From positions 1 through 25,717 of the forward strand of contig CAYSPS010000010.1 in NCBI GenBank assembly GCA_964432975.1: a stretch of DNA of 25,717 bases. The letters are read 5' to 3'. Source of the DNA: CAYSPS01 sp964432975 (GTDB lineage: Bacteria > Babelota > Babeliae > Babelales > UBA12409). The position numbers were made by a program, and so were the translations under genes. Below the pieces are notes generated by a model. The model made no database searches and was not told where the DNA came from. It saw only the letters and a program-made list of their open reading frames with translations. This document shows, piece by piece, positions 7,622 through 15,368 of this stretch (positions are counted from its first letter, which is position 1; each line of letters begins with the position of its first letter).

Positions 7622-8002
7622 ATGAAGAAGTTACTTTTTTTAATGATTGTGCTCATAAGCACCGTTTCACTGAGTAAGGGGGCGTGGAACCTACACCCTT
7701 TGTTTGATTACAGCAAGGAGCTTTTAAGAACGCGCCTAGATAACAATCTCCCATTTTACATAATGTGCACGAAGCCAGGCAGTTCTGGCGGTTACTACCC
7801 AGGAGGTGTATTTAATACTGTTTTCGTAAAAGGAGGAACTGCAGACGCGCAGACGGTCTCATGGGATAGTATCTGTGATCTCTGCCAACCACCAGCAAAT
7901 ATCGGTTATAACTTCTTTGTGGCGCTTCAAAGTCCTGACAGTGATTTAACAAACCCACTGGGGAGATGTTTCAAAAAGCTGACAGTATTTGAAAAGGAAT
8001 AA
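7622..8002 (+). CDS. small exported protein, function unknown
   Basis: 126 residues, with a strong GGGAGGAG ribosome-binding site. The signal peptide is clear (MKKLLFLMIVLISTVSLSKG, cleavage probably near GAW). The mature part has four cysteines (about 49, 85, 88, 115), with CDLC forming a close pair, and is rich in Gly, Pro and aromatic residues, as expected for a disulphide-stabilised secreted protein. I recognise no family. A broken paralogue lies ~150 bases downstream with the same signal peptide-GAW junction, so this was a tandem pair. Confidence 0.8.
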   Translation: MKKLLFLMIVLISTVSLSKGAWNLHPLFDYSKELLRTRLDNNLPFYIMCTKPGSSGGYYPGGVFNTVFVKGGTADAQTVSWDSICDLCQPPANIGYNFFVALQSPDSDLTNPLGRCFKKLTVFEKE

Positions 8003-8048
8003 TGACTATAGAGGCTCATGAAAACCTGCCAAAGCAAGAGTAGAAACC

Positions 8049-8099
8049 AAATACCAAGAAAGGGAGTGGGGAAGTCTCACGCTCCCTTTCTTGGTATTT
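8049..8099 (+). terminator. long perfect inverted repeat, probable terminator
   Basis: 8049-8066 and 8082-8099 are exact reverse complements (18 pairs, core CCAAGAAAGGGAG) around a 15-base loop, followed by CCAAATTTTTC. It lies ~46 bases after the stop of the 7622 gene and could terminate in either direction. The perfect stem is much longer than an ordinary terminator needs. Confidence 0.6.
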
Positions 8100-8150
8100 C
8101 CAAATTTTTCTTGTTAAGCCACGTCAGCCATAAAAAAATAGAGATTTTGT

Positions 8151-8506
8151 ATGAACATGTTATTTTTCTTGATAATTGCGCTTATTTGCGGAGCACCCTT
8201 CAGCACAGGCGCCTGGCAGTAGGTCTTTGACAAAAACTCTACCGGTGCTCAAAAACTCCAAGAGCTCATTGACAAAAAAGAGACCTACGATATAGCTTGC
8301 AGAAAAAAAACAAATCAGCTGCTTTCAGAACTATGGCGATAAAAATGGACAACTCATAAGCGAGAAAGTATCGCTCTCAAAAAGATAACGTGTACAAACT
8401 ATGCAGCCAAGAAGGCCATACGGGGCGCGTTGTCCCCCAAGGTTAACAATACAGCTCTACAAGTTTCCAGACTCGATTCCCCTGGGAAGTTGCCAGAGGT
8501 ATGGTC
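8151..8506 (+). pseudogene. decayed paralogue of the 7622 exported protein
   Basis: The ATG at 8151 opens a signal peptide (MNMLFFLIIALICGAPFSTGAWQ) resembling that of the 7622 protein, including the S-x-GAW junction, then hits TAG at 8220-8222. The same frame continues as VFDKNSTGAQKLQELID...YDIAC, which parallels FDYSKELLRTRLDNN...YIMC in the intact copy. Further coding similarity then jumps frames: NYGDKNGQLISEKVSLS, then VYKLCSQEGHTGR, which mirrors ICDLCQ. At least one stop and two frame changes are therefore needed. The fragment runs into the N gap, and HEKFHRSVKCNSF-stop just beyond it may be its end. Some lesions could be sequencing errors near the gap. Confidence 0.55.
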
Positions 8507-8516
8507 NNNNNNNNNN
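8507..8516. other. assembly gap (10 N)
   Basis: Ten consecutive N bases, the usual placeholder for a scaffold join of unknown size. The flanking repeat-like paralogue region may be the reason the assembly failed here, so sequence may be missing between 8506 and 8517. Confidence 0.95.
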
Positions 8517-8571
8517 CACGAAAAATTCCATCGCTCTGTCAAATGCAATAGTTTTTGAAAAAAAGCGGTCA

Positions 8572-8580
8572 TGCTATACT
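8572..8580 (+). promoter_or_regulatory. candidate extended -10 promoter of lysS
   Basis: TGC-TATACT at 8572-8580 matches TGn-TATAAT. TTGAAA lies at 8555-8560, but only 14 bases away, so the extended -10 would carry the activity. Transcription near 8587 would leave a ~37-base leader before the lysS start at 8624. Confidence 0.45.
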
Positions 8581-8623
8581 TGATCATATCAATCTCAATG
8601 ATATTGAGCCAGAAAGAGTGCCG

Positions 8624-10105
8624 ATGGAACACGAAAAAGAATTTGTTTCTGCCAGCCAAGAGCATGAAGTCCGCGTTGCTAAGCTTGCACGTTTACGCGG
8701 GCTTGGTCATGAACCATGGCCGGCACGCGAGGCAGTCGATGCCACCTGCCAACAGATAATTAAAGAATTTGTTGAAGACACCGAAAAAAATTATAAAATT
8801 GCTGGTCGCATTATGACGCGACGCGATCACGGCAAAACGTTCTTTGCCAATCTGCAAGATCGTACCGGCACGCTTCAACTGTATATTAAACAAGATGTTG
8901 TCGGCGAACAAAGTTTCAATGTTTTTAAAGAACTTATTGATGTTGGCGATATTTTGTGGTTTTCTGGCACTGCGTTTAAAACAAAAAGTGGTGAAATTAC
9001 GCTCCGCGTACAACAATTCAAATTGCTGAGCAAGTGCTTACATCCGCTACCAGAAAAATTTCACGGCATCACTGATCAAGAAATCAAATATCGTCAGCGA
9101 TATCTTGATTTACTTAGTGATGCGCACGTGCGCGAACGGTTTATCACGCGTGCCAAAATTATTACCGCCCTGCGTGCATATTTAGATGCACATGACTTTA
9201 TAGAAGTTGAAACCCCCATATTGCAACCAATTGCGGGTGGCGCACTTGCACGACCATTTATTACTCACCACAATACGCTTGATCAGGACTTTTATCTGCG
9301 TATTGCGCCCGAGTTGTACCTCAAACGTTTACTCATCGGCGGCCTGGAACGCGTGTATGAAATCGGCCGACTTTTCCGCAATGAAGGATTGTCAATTAAA
9401 CACAATCCAGAATTCACAACACTTGAATATTACATGACACATGAAGACTACCATTTTGCTATGACATTTTTAGAAAACATGTTGCGCGATATCGTACAAC
9501 GTGCACGCAATTCTTTACAAATAACATTTGAAGACATCGTGCTTGATTTTCAACATCCATTTAATCGTTTATCAGTTTACGATTCACTTAAAACAATTGG
9601 CGGCTGCACCGATGAACAGCTTAACACCAAAAATATCGATCATACGTTACAACACCATGCCGTTGAACTGGCTAATAAACAGGCAAGTCATGGTGAAAAA
9701 CTTTTTGCACTTTTTGAAACGCTTGTTGAATCAAAAATAACGCAACCAACATTTATTATGGATTACCCAATCGAGGTATCCCCACTTGCAAAACGCGATC
9801 CTAAAAATCCTTCAGTTGCAGCCCGTTTTGAATTGTTTATCGCGGGCATGGAACTCGCCAATGGTTACAATGAGCTTAATAATTCAATAGACCAAGCAGA
9901 ACGTTTTAAAGAACAACTTAAAATGCGCCAAAGCGGCGGCACTGATATTCATGAATACGATGCAGACTATGTCCTCGCGCTTGAGCATGCGTTGGCCCCA
10001 GCAGTCGGCGTTGGTATAGGCATCGACCGTTTGTGCATGCTACTCACCAATACGCGTTCTATAAGAGAAGTGATTCTCTTTCCTGCACTCAAACGCAAAG
10101 ATTAA
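8624..10105 (+). CDS. lysS: lysine-tRNA ligase (class II)
   Basis: Charges tRNA-Lys. There are 493 residues from the ATG at 8624, which has AGAAAGAG five bases upstream; the frame is open to 8555, but that would place the start before the likely promoter. The N-terminal OB-fold anticodon domain (about 50-145, KIAGRIMTRRDHGKTFF) is followed by the class II catalytic core. Recognisable are the QRYLDLL segment, GGALARPFITHHN, RIAPELYLKRLL and motif 2 (YEIGRLFRNEG...HNPEFTTLEYY). Motif 3 is GVGIGIDRLCMLLTN followed by IREVILFPALK. Length and motifs match the standard bacterial enzyme, with no missing parts. It ends exactly where the convergent gene's stop begins. Confidence 0.97.
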   Translation: MEHEKEFVSASQEHEVRVAKLARLRGLGHEPWPAREAVDATCQQIIKEFVEDTEKNYKIAGRIMTRRDHGKTFFANLQDRTGTLQLYIKQDVVGEQSFNVFKELIDVGDILWFSGTAFKTKSGEITLRVQQFKLLSKCLHPLPEKFHGITDQEIKYRQRYLDLLSDAHVRERFITRAKIITALRAYLDAHDFIEVETPILQPIAGGALARPFITHHNTLDQDFYLRIAPELYLKRLLIGGLERVYEIGRLFRNEGLSIKHNPEFTTLEYYMTHEDYHFAMTFLENMLRDIVQRARNSLQITFEDIVLDFQHPFNRLSVYDSLKTIGGCTDEQLNTKNIDHTLQHHAVELANKQASHGEKLFALFETLVESKITQPTFIMDYPIEVSPLAKRDPKNPSVAARFELFIAGMELANGYNELNNSIDQAERFKEQLKMRQSGGTDIHEYDADYVLALEHALAPAVGVGIGIDRLCMLLTNTRSIREVILFPALKRKD

Positions 10106-11866
10106 TTACGTTGTCACAGGTGCTGGCACAGGTACCGGCTCTTGTTGTACTGGCGAAGCTTCTGGTTCTCGTGCTGCAGCTCGTCTTGGTTTTTTACCAA
10201 ACCAACCAGACACGCGCGAAATTACAGATTGCGTAACATGCGTCACGACACCCCATGCGCGTGATACCCAAGAGCTTATCATGTGACTCGCGTCTGTCAT
10301 CAATCCAAGCGACCAGCCAAACCAACCTTTACGTGCCGCTTGTGCACGCTTTTGTGCTTCACGCTGTATGTCTTGGCCGGCCTGCTCCGCCTGTTCTTTT
10401 TGTTTTTCTTGTTCAATGAAGCGATTTAACTCGTGCATTAAATCGGTACCTTTTGTTTTTAATTGATTAACGGCGGCTTTGACATCATTCAGCCGCTTTT
10501 TGATGTTATCAATAGTACGTTCAAAGTATTGTTTAAGTGAGCCAGCGATGTAATCACGATTTTGTTCAACCGTCTTAAAAAATCCTTCTGCGCTGTAGAA
10601 CAGATCACGTGCTTTTTTGTCATTAAGCTCTTTGCCAACCGCTTTAAAAACGTCCCATGCTTTTTGCTCATATGTACGACATACATTAATCTGCGTGCTC
10701 ACCGTTTCCATCACTTTATCAAGCGCATCATCAAGCTCATCAATAGTCTGTAAATTCTTTTTCATGAGCTCAAGATCATTCTTTTTGGCTTGAAGTTCTT
10801 GTAAAAAGGCACGCTCTTGTTCAGTTAAATCGCCCTGTTGCTCTTGCTGTAGCTTTACTTCTTCAATTAATTTATCAAGCAATTCGCTCAATTGTCCTTG
10901 TTGAAAACCAAGTTCGCGAAAAGCTTGATCGGTCATCTTATCGCTTTCATTACGTACACGCACAAAATTCATTTGATGTTCATAAAGCTCATTATTGAGC
11001 TTCATGATCTTTTCATAGGTCTTCTCAGTTTGCTCCCAATATGCACGCTTGACGACCCAATTACCACCTGCATCAACATCAACGGTATTCAACCCCTTTG
11101 GCATACATTCAAGGGTGTCGGTGTCGGCACAGCGCTGTTCTTGAGGCGTCAAAGCACCAATTTTTGTCTGCCCAACAGCAGGAGATTCAAGCCGTGCTTC
11201 TTTTTCTGACGGTAATATACCGGCAGCAGCCTCTTGCACGACAACTGGCTCTTTGGATTCTTGCTCTTTGACAGGCATCAAAGTAATTTCTGGTTGTTGC
11301 ACGATGACGTCTTTTTGCACAACTTCCGCTGGTTTCTGTTCTGTTTGTGTTGGCTCAAGAACTTCTGCTGGCTTTTGGCGTTCTTCAACAATCAATGCCT
11401 CAGACACGTCAGGCTTTTTTACTTGAGCATGTTCTTCTTGAACCGACTGTTTTGCAACAATTTCGGTTCCTTCTGTTTCAAACGCTGGCTCTTTAACTTC
11501 TGGTGTTACCGCTTTTTCTTGCTCAACTCCCAGAACAGGAACTTTGGCTGATTTAGCTGATTCTTCAATAGCCGGTTTTTCAAAAACCTCGAGTTTTGCC
11601 AAAGCTTCAGTTGGTTTTGTCAATTCCGCAGCTTGTTGCGTCACCACTGTCTCCGCCGTTTTTGTGTCTGGAGCAACGACCGACAAAGGCGCAGCTTCTG
11701 GCATACCTACCGGCGCTGGCCCCATTTCTTCAAGACCAAGGTCACTTGCCAGCGGCACACTCACACTTGCAGTTAATGCTTTATTTGATGATGCTGCAGG
11801 TGCCTGTGCACAAAGATTTAAAAAAACAAATACGCCTGCAAGCGTATACGCAACATAGTTTTTCAT
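10106..11866 (-). CDS. large exported coiled-coil protein, function unknown
   Basis: 586 residues from the ATG at 11866, which has AAAGAGGA upstream; an in-frame extension to 12001 would run into the previous gene. A signal peptide (MKNYVAYTLAGVFVFLNLCAQA) is followed by ~230 residues of low-complexity, Glu/Pro/Val/Lys-rich sequence with loosely repeated KPAEV and VQEPV-like units. Next comes a long predicted coiled coil (about 270-490; KMTDQAFRELGFQQGQLSEL and following). A Trp-rich amphipathic segment (GWFGWSLGLM, SSWVSRAWGVV, VSGWFGKKPRR) and a Pro/Val tail close the protein. This suggests a periplasmic or surface spacer protein with a membrane-interacting C-terminus. I recognise no family, and the coiled coil alone can produce misleading matches. 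It follows the PNPOx-like gene by 37 bases and is probably co-transcribed. Confidence 0.8.
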   Translation of the reverse strand: MKNYVAYTLAGVFVFLNLCAQAPAASSNKALTASVSVPLASDLGLEEMGPAPVGMPEAAPLSVVAPDTKTAETVVTQQAAELTKPTEALAKLEVFEKPAIEESAKSAKVPVLGVEQEKAVTPEVKEPAFETEGTEIVAKQSVQEEHAQVKKPDVSEALIVEERQKPAEVLEPTQTEQKPAEVVQKDVIVQQPEITLMPVKEQESKEPVVVQEAAAGILPSEKEARLESPAVGQTKIGALTPQEQRCADTDTLECMPKGLNTVDVDAGGNWVVKRAYWEQTEKTYEKIMKLNNELYEHQMNFVRVRNESDKMTDQAFRELGFQQGQLSELLDKLIEEVKLQQEQQGDLTEQERAFLQELQAKKNDLELMKKNLQTIDELDDALDKVMETVSTQINVCRTYEQKAWDVFKAVGKELNDKKARDLFYSAEGFFKTVEQNRDYIAGSLKQYFERTIDNIKKRLNDVKAAVNQLKTKGTDLMHELNRFIEQEKQKEQAEQAGQDIQREAQKRAQAARKGWFGWSLGLMTDASHMISSWVSRAWGVVTHVTQSVISRVSGWFGKKPRRAAAREPEASPVQQEPVPVPAPVTT

Positions 11867-11903
11867 ACAATTCCTCTTTTTCATGATATTGAATGCACCA
11901 ACG

Positions 11904-12365
11904 CTATAGTGTCTTTGCAAGATTTTTGAGCTCAGAATAAAGCCCTTCACAAAGTTCTCGTGCTTCTGGAGAACTATAACTCCATTTAATACCACTATCA
12001 ACCGTCACGAGAACCGATCGATCACATTTTATGTCGATAATATCAATACGTACAACATTCATAAGCGGATGCACTTCCGACGGTGCACGAACGACACCAG
12101 CACGCCCCAGCACACTGTATGCAACGTTTTTATCGTCTAAAAAGCACAGCATGACCTTTTTTTGCCATACCATGTTGTGATAGCCCATATGATCTTTATG
12201 GATAGAAAGCAACAAACTTTCAGCACCCTTCGGGTACACGCACTGTATAGGTGTCGTGTGTGGCAATCCTTGTTCAGAAAATGTTGCCAAAACGGCAACG
12301 GTTTGACATCGCTTAAGCGTTTCGACTAAATCTTCTGGAAGTTTGACCCCAACATGTTTCGCCAT
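11904..12365 (-). CDS. pyridoxamine-5'-phosphate oxidase-like flavin-barrel protein
   Basis: 153 residues from the ATG at 12365, which has GAGGTG five bases upstream; the frame is open to 12410. The N-terminal half follows the split-barrel pattern of the PNPOx-like FMN-binding superfamily: LKRCQTVAVLATFSEQGLPHTTPI, then LLLSIHKDHMGYHNM, then KKVMLCFLDD. Members bind FMN, F420 or haem and range from oxidases to binding proteins, so substrate and cofactor cannot be assigned here. The SEQGLPHTTP segment is the usual 'dG.Phs.pv' signature. No signal peptide is seen. Confidence 0.7.
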   Translation of the reverse strand: MAKHVGVKLPEDLVETLKRCQTVAVLATFSEQGLPHTTPIQCVYPKGAESLLLSIHKDHMGYHNMVWQKKVMLCFLDDKNVAYSVLGRAGVVRAPSEVHPLMNVVRIDIIDIKCDRSVLVTVDSGIKWSYSSPEARELCEGLYSELKNLAKTL

Positions 12366-12396
12366 CCTGCACCTCATTAAAAAAATTTTTCCTGTC

Positions 12397-12459
12397 TTAC
12401 TTTTTCGCATTCACAGATATAATCGAGAAAAAAGAAATGAATGCCGCGCTCAAAATCAT
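12397..12459 (-). CDS. possible 20-residue leader peptide
   Basis: A minus-strand ATG at 12459, preceded by a GGGGGTG ribosome-binding site, opens MILSAAFISFFSIISVNAKK-stop: a hydrophobic, signal-peptide-like 20-mer ending 31 bases before the PNPOx-like gene. It may be a leader peptide, the remnant of an exported gene, or chance. The surrounding gene-free stretch (12366-12606) otherwise holds only the promoter-like site at 12564-12572. Confidence 0.2.
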   Translation of the reverse strand: MILSAAFISFFSIISVNAKK

Positions 12460-12563
12460 GTGCACGTCACCCCCTTGCGCGCGCGACTAATTCACCAAGA
12501 ACTTATTTTGTATACGTAAATTATTCATATACCCTTGAACTGTTGTAGCCCCTGAATAACTAC

Positions 12564-12572
12564 AGTATACCA
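12564..12572 (-). promoter_or_regulatory. candidate extended -10 promoter (minus strand)
   Basis: On the minus strand TGG-TATACT fits the extended -10 pattern. A perfect TTGACA lies close upstream (12575-12580), but the 8-base spacing to TATACT is too short for both to serve one promoter. A transcript from here would reach the PNPOx-like and coiled-coil genes with a ~190-base leader. Confidence 0.3.
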
Positions 12573-12606
12573 GATCTGTCAAGTATTTCCGTAAAATGCC
12601 CTGAGA

Positions 12607-13128
12607 TTAACCGGCTTGCGAAGAAGTTTTTGGCAATGTTTCTGCTATGACTTTAAGCACCTGATCAACCAATTGCTGCAATTCTTTCTGCGAAATTTGC
12701 CCATAAGCAAACTTTGCATCTGACATTTTATGCACAATCAGCTCACACGTAGAAACCGCGCTTTTGAAAGCAGCAACCTGCTTGATATATGCCAGCCATT
12801 GCTCATCGGTCATTGCATGCACTGCATCATATTCACAGCGCCACGCGGTATAAGACTTAAGCACACTCGTCAACAATACGAGCATCCCAGATAGCGGCAG
12901 ACGACCTTCCTGCACACGCATCATCCCAACCCGCAGCAATTCACGAAGCTGCTCTGGAATTTTAACGGCAACGTGTCTCTTTTTACGCTGCCAATACCAG
13001 GCATATACACATGCAATACCCAACACTATCGCAAATACACCAGCGATTATTTTCGGTTGATACCACCAAAAGGTATCGGGCAATTCATAGATCGCTAAAT
13101 CAAGTTGTTTTGCCAAATCTCCCTGCAT
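12607..13128 (-). CDS. DUF4381-like membrane protein next to a DUF58 gene
   Basis: 173 residues from the ATG at 13128, which has an AGGTGG ribosome-binding site. A short N-terminal segment (QLDLAIYELPDTFWWYQP) precedes one membrane helix (KIIAGVFAIVLGIACVYAWYW) and a basic stop-transfer (QRKKR). A ~110-residue cytoplasmic helical domain follows. The opening pattern, membrane helix and position directly after a DUF58 gene match the DUF4381 proteins of MoxR/Bat-type operons, whose biochemical role is poorly known. The match rests mostly on context and topology. Seven bases separate it from the DUF58 stop, so the two are co-translated. Confidence 0.6.
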   Translation of the reverse strand: MQGDLAKQLDLAIYELPDTFWWYQPKIIAGVFAIVLGIACVYAWYWQRKKRHVAVKIPEQLRELLRVGMMRVQEGRLPLSGMLVLLTSVLKSYTAWRCEYDAVHAMTDEQWLAYIKQVAAFKSAVSTCELIVHKMSDAKFAYGQISQKELQQLVDQVLKVIAETLPKTSSQAG

Positions 13129-13135
13129 AAACCAC

Positions 13136-14014
13136 CTACCATGCACGCAGAACATTATGAATCATGCGTCGCTTAAAAAATTCAATAAGCATGACGCATG
13201 CATCATGTTTTTCAGAAATATCAAGTACATCAACGCCAATATGCGCGAATACTTCGTTTTGTGCAGCAACGCGCTCAGCAAGAACGCGTTTCACCGCAGC
13301 ACCACCCATATCAACAAGCACGGCTTGATTCGTTTCAATATCACGAGTAAGCACAATGCTATCTATTGGCATTGTGTGTTCAATCGCGTCCAAACACCGC
13401 ACACACACCACATCAGTTTGGCGAGCAGCAGCCTGGAGCGAAAATTTAAAATGATCATCGATAAAATCTGACACAATAAACACGAGCGCATCTTTATGAC
13501 ATGCGCGTGCAATATGATCACATAAATTCGTCAAATTTGTGGTTGTCCGTACATGCGGCTGATATGTATAAAGATGCTCAATAAGCACATGTACATACGA
13601 TGAAATATTTTTTGGAGGTAATTGAAGCGCTAATTGATCAGCACATAATAAAAGACCAACACTATCACGCGCATGATGCGCCGCAAAAAGCAAAATCGCG
13701 GCAACTTCACGTAATTTTTCAATACGCGCGCTCACAGAACCATATAATGACGATGCAGAAACATCAACGGCAACAATGACCGTACGATTGCGTTCTTGCA
13801 AACACTCTTTCGTAAGCAAGCGCCCTAAACGTGCCGAACCGCGCCAATCAATAAAACGTACATCATCACCAGCCTGATATTCACGAATTTGATGAAATTC
13901 GATACCATAACCCCGTCGCGCGGTTATATCATCTCCTACCAAAGGTCCGTCCATAAGACGCTTGGTGACAAAGTGCAATTGACGCACGCGTTGCAAAATT
14001 GCCGCATCAAGCAT
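13136..14014 (-). CDS. DUF58 / von Willebrand A-like protein
   Basis: 292 residues. The DUF58 core is clear: ARRGYGIEFHQIREYQAGDDVRFIDWRGSAR, then TKECLQERNRTVIVAVDVSASS. The DVSAS stretch is the DxSxS metal-binding (MIDAS) motif of the vWA fold. DUF58 proteins usually partner a MoxR AAA+ ATPase and BatA/BatB-like membrane proteins; those proposed roles concern chaperone-like assembly or stress tolerance. Here only the DUF4381-like partner follows, and serS lies 5 bases upstream. The missing MoxR gene may be elsewhere. Confidence 0.88.
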   Translation of the reverse strand: MLDAAILQRVRQLHFVTKRLMDGPLVGDDITARRGYGIEFHQIREYQAGDDVRFIDWRGSARLGRLLTKECLQERNRTVIVAVDVSASSLYGSVSARIEKLREVAAILLFAAHHARDSVGLLLCADQLALQLPPKNISSYVHVLIEHLYTYQPHVRTTTNLTNLCDHIARACHKDALVFIVSDFIDDHFKFSLQAAARQTDVVCVRCLDAIEHTMPIDSIVLTRDIETNQAVLVDMGGAAVKRVLAERVAAQNEVFAHIGVDVLDISEKHDACVMLIEFFKRRMIHNVLRAW

Positions 14015-14019
14015 AAAAA

Positions 14020-15249
14020 TTAGTCCATAAAAAGTTGTAATGCCGGTGGCAACGCAATGCTCCCATCAGCCTGCTGGTACGTTTCCATGAGCGCAACGAT
14101 TAAACGTGGCAACGCAAGCGAAGAGGCATTCAATGTATGCACAAGCTCTGGCTTTGCATTTGGCTCACGTCGAAAGCGAATTGCCCCCCGGCGGGCTTGA
14201 AAATCGGTACAGTTACTACATGAAGAAACTTCATAGTACGCATTTTGCCCAGGCATCCATACTTCGATATCATATGTTTTTGCTGATGGGAATGAGCAAT
14301 CTTGCGTTGCAAGCAAACTTACACGATAATGCAATCCAAGCGTTTGCAAAATCTTTTCAGCGCAACCAACCATATACTCAAGTTCTTCAGACGATTTTTC
14401 CGGCTCAACGATTGAATACAATTCAACTTTTTCAAATTCATGAATGCGGATCAATCCACGTTCCTGTGCACCATAGCCACCAGCTTCACGCCTAAAGCAA
14501 CTCGTCCATGCAGTCATGCGAATGGGCAACGATTCACGGGCGATGATCGCATCACGATAGATGTTGGTCAGATTAACTTCTGCCGTTGGGGTCAGATATA
14601 AATCTTCTTCCTGTACTGCGTACACGTCTGGCTTAAAACGCGGAAAATTACTGGCTGTTTGTAATGACTGATAATTTACAAGATATGGCGGTAACATCGG
14701 CGTAAAACCATGCTCACGATTGTTTTTAAGCATCATGCGCGTAAGTGCATAAATCAACCGTACTGCATCGCCTTTGTACAATACAAAACCACTGCCCGTC
14801 ATGCGCGCAGCCGCTTCAAAATCGAACCAGCCAAGTGATTCGCCAAGCTCAACGTGATTTTTTGGTTTAAACGCAAGCTTTGGCTGCTTACCGACTATAC
14901 GAACTGGTTTATTTGCTTCTTTGCCGCCAACAGGCAAATGTGCGTCCGGAACATTGGGGCAGCGCATGTACAGTTCATTAAATTTTTGAAGAGTTTCTTC
15001 AAGCGTGCGATCTTTTTCTTTAATTGCATCGCCAACGCGCAAAGATTCTTGGCGAATTTCTGAAGTTACGCCTGCCTGAGCTTGCTTGGCAAGCTCATTT
15101 TTTCGTGCACGCAACTGTTCAATTTCAGCCGTCAACGCACGGCGTTGCTCATCAAAAGCTAACAATTCATCAAGAGGGAATTTGGGATCTTTTAACGTGA
15201 GCAACTTTTTAAGCTGCTCATTCTTGCGCACTGCTGCCACATCGATCAT
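14020..15249 (-). CDS. serS: serine-tRNA ligase
   Basis: Charges tRNA-Ser and tRNA-Sec. At 409 residues, it starts at MIDVAAVRKNEQLKKLL with AGGGTAA upstream. The N-terminal antiparallel coiled-coil arm that grips the long variable arm of tRNA-Ser covers about 25-105 (DEQRRALTAEIEQLRARKNELA). The class II core shows TAEVNLTNIYRD, motif 2 (SCFRREAGGYGAQERGLIR..HEFEKVE) and motif 3 (NASSLALPRLIVALMETYQQ), ending ADGSIALPPAL. Motif 3 reads NASSLALPR where most enzymes have N(G/A)SGLAVGR, a small departure unlikely to abolish activity. It lies 119 bases after the pyrophosphatase-like gene and 5 bases before the DUF58 gene. Confidence 0.97.
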   Translation of the reverse strand: MIDVAAVRKNEQLKKLLTLKDPKFPLDELLAFDEQRRALTAEIEQLRARKNELAKQAQAGVTSEIRQESLRVGDAIKEKDRTLEETLQKFNELYMRCPNVPDAHLPVGGKEANKPVRIVGKQPKLAFKPKNHVELGESLGWFDFEAAARMTGSGFVLYKGDAVRLIYALTRMMLKNNREHGFTPMLPPYLVNYQSLQTASNFPRFKPDVYAVQEEDLYLTPTAEVNLTNIYRDAIIARESLPIRMTAWTSCFRREAGGYGAQERGLIRIHEFEKVELYSIVEPEKSSEELEYMVGCAEKILQTLGLHYRVSLLATQDCSFPSAKTYDIEVWMPGQNAYYEVSSCSNCTDFQARRGAIRFRREPNAKPELVHTLNASSLALPRLIVALMETYQQADGSIALPPALQLFMD

Positions 15250-15322
15250 CGGATTACCCTACAAAAGTTTTGTTCACATGTCAGTGTATCGCCTTTGTTG
15301 GAGGCTGCCAAGAGCATAAACT

Positions 15323-15344
15323 AAAAGAGTCGGCGATATCGCCG
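15323..15344 (-). terminator. candidate terminator after the pyrophosphatase-like gene
   Basis: CGGCGATATCGCCG (15331-15344) is a 14-base perfect palindrome able to form a 5-pair G/C stem around ATAT. On the minus strand it is followed by ACTCTTTT. It lies 24 bases after the stop at 15369 and before serS, so it probably separates the two transcripts, possibly incompletely. The alternative is a palindromic protein-binding site. Confidence 0.4.
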
Positions 15345-15368
15345 GCGCATCCAACCATCAGGGGCAAA

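Noticed and set aside
8018..8230. 70-residue frame on the plus strand
   Set aside because: It reads straight through both arms of the 18-pair inverted repeat and overlaps the pseudogene start in another frame. No ribosome-binding site precedes it.
8507..8516. Possible biological boundary or insertion site at the N run
   Set aside because: Exactly ten N bases is an assembly placeholder. Nothing about a mobile element can be read from it.
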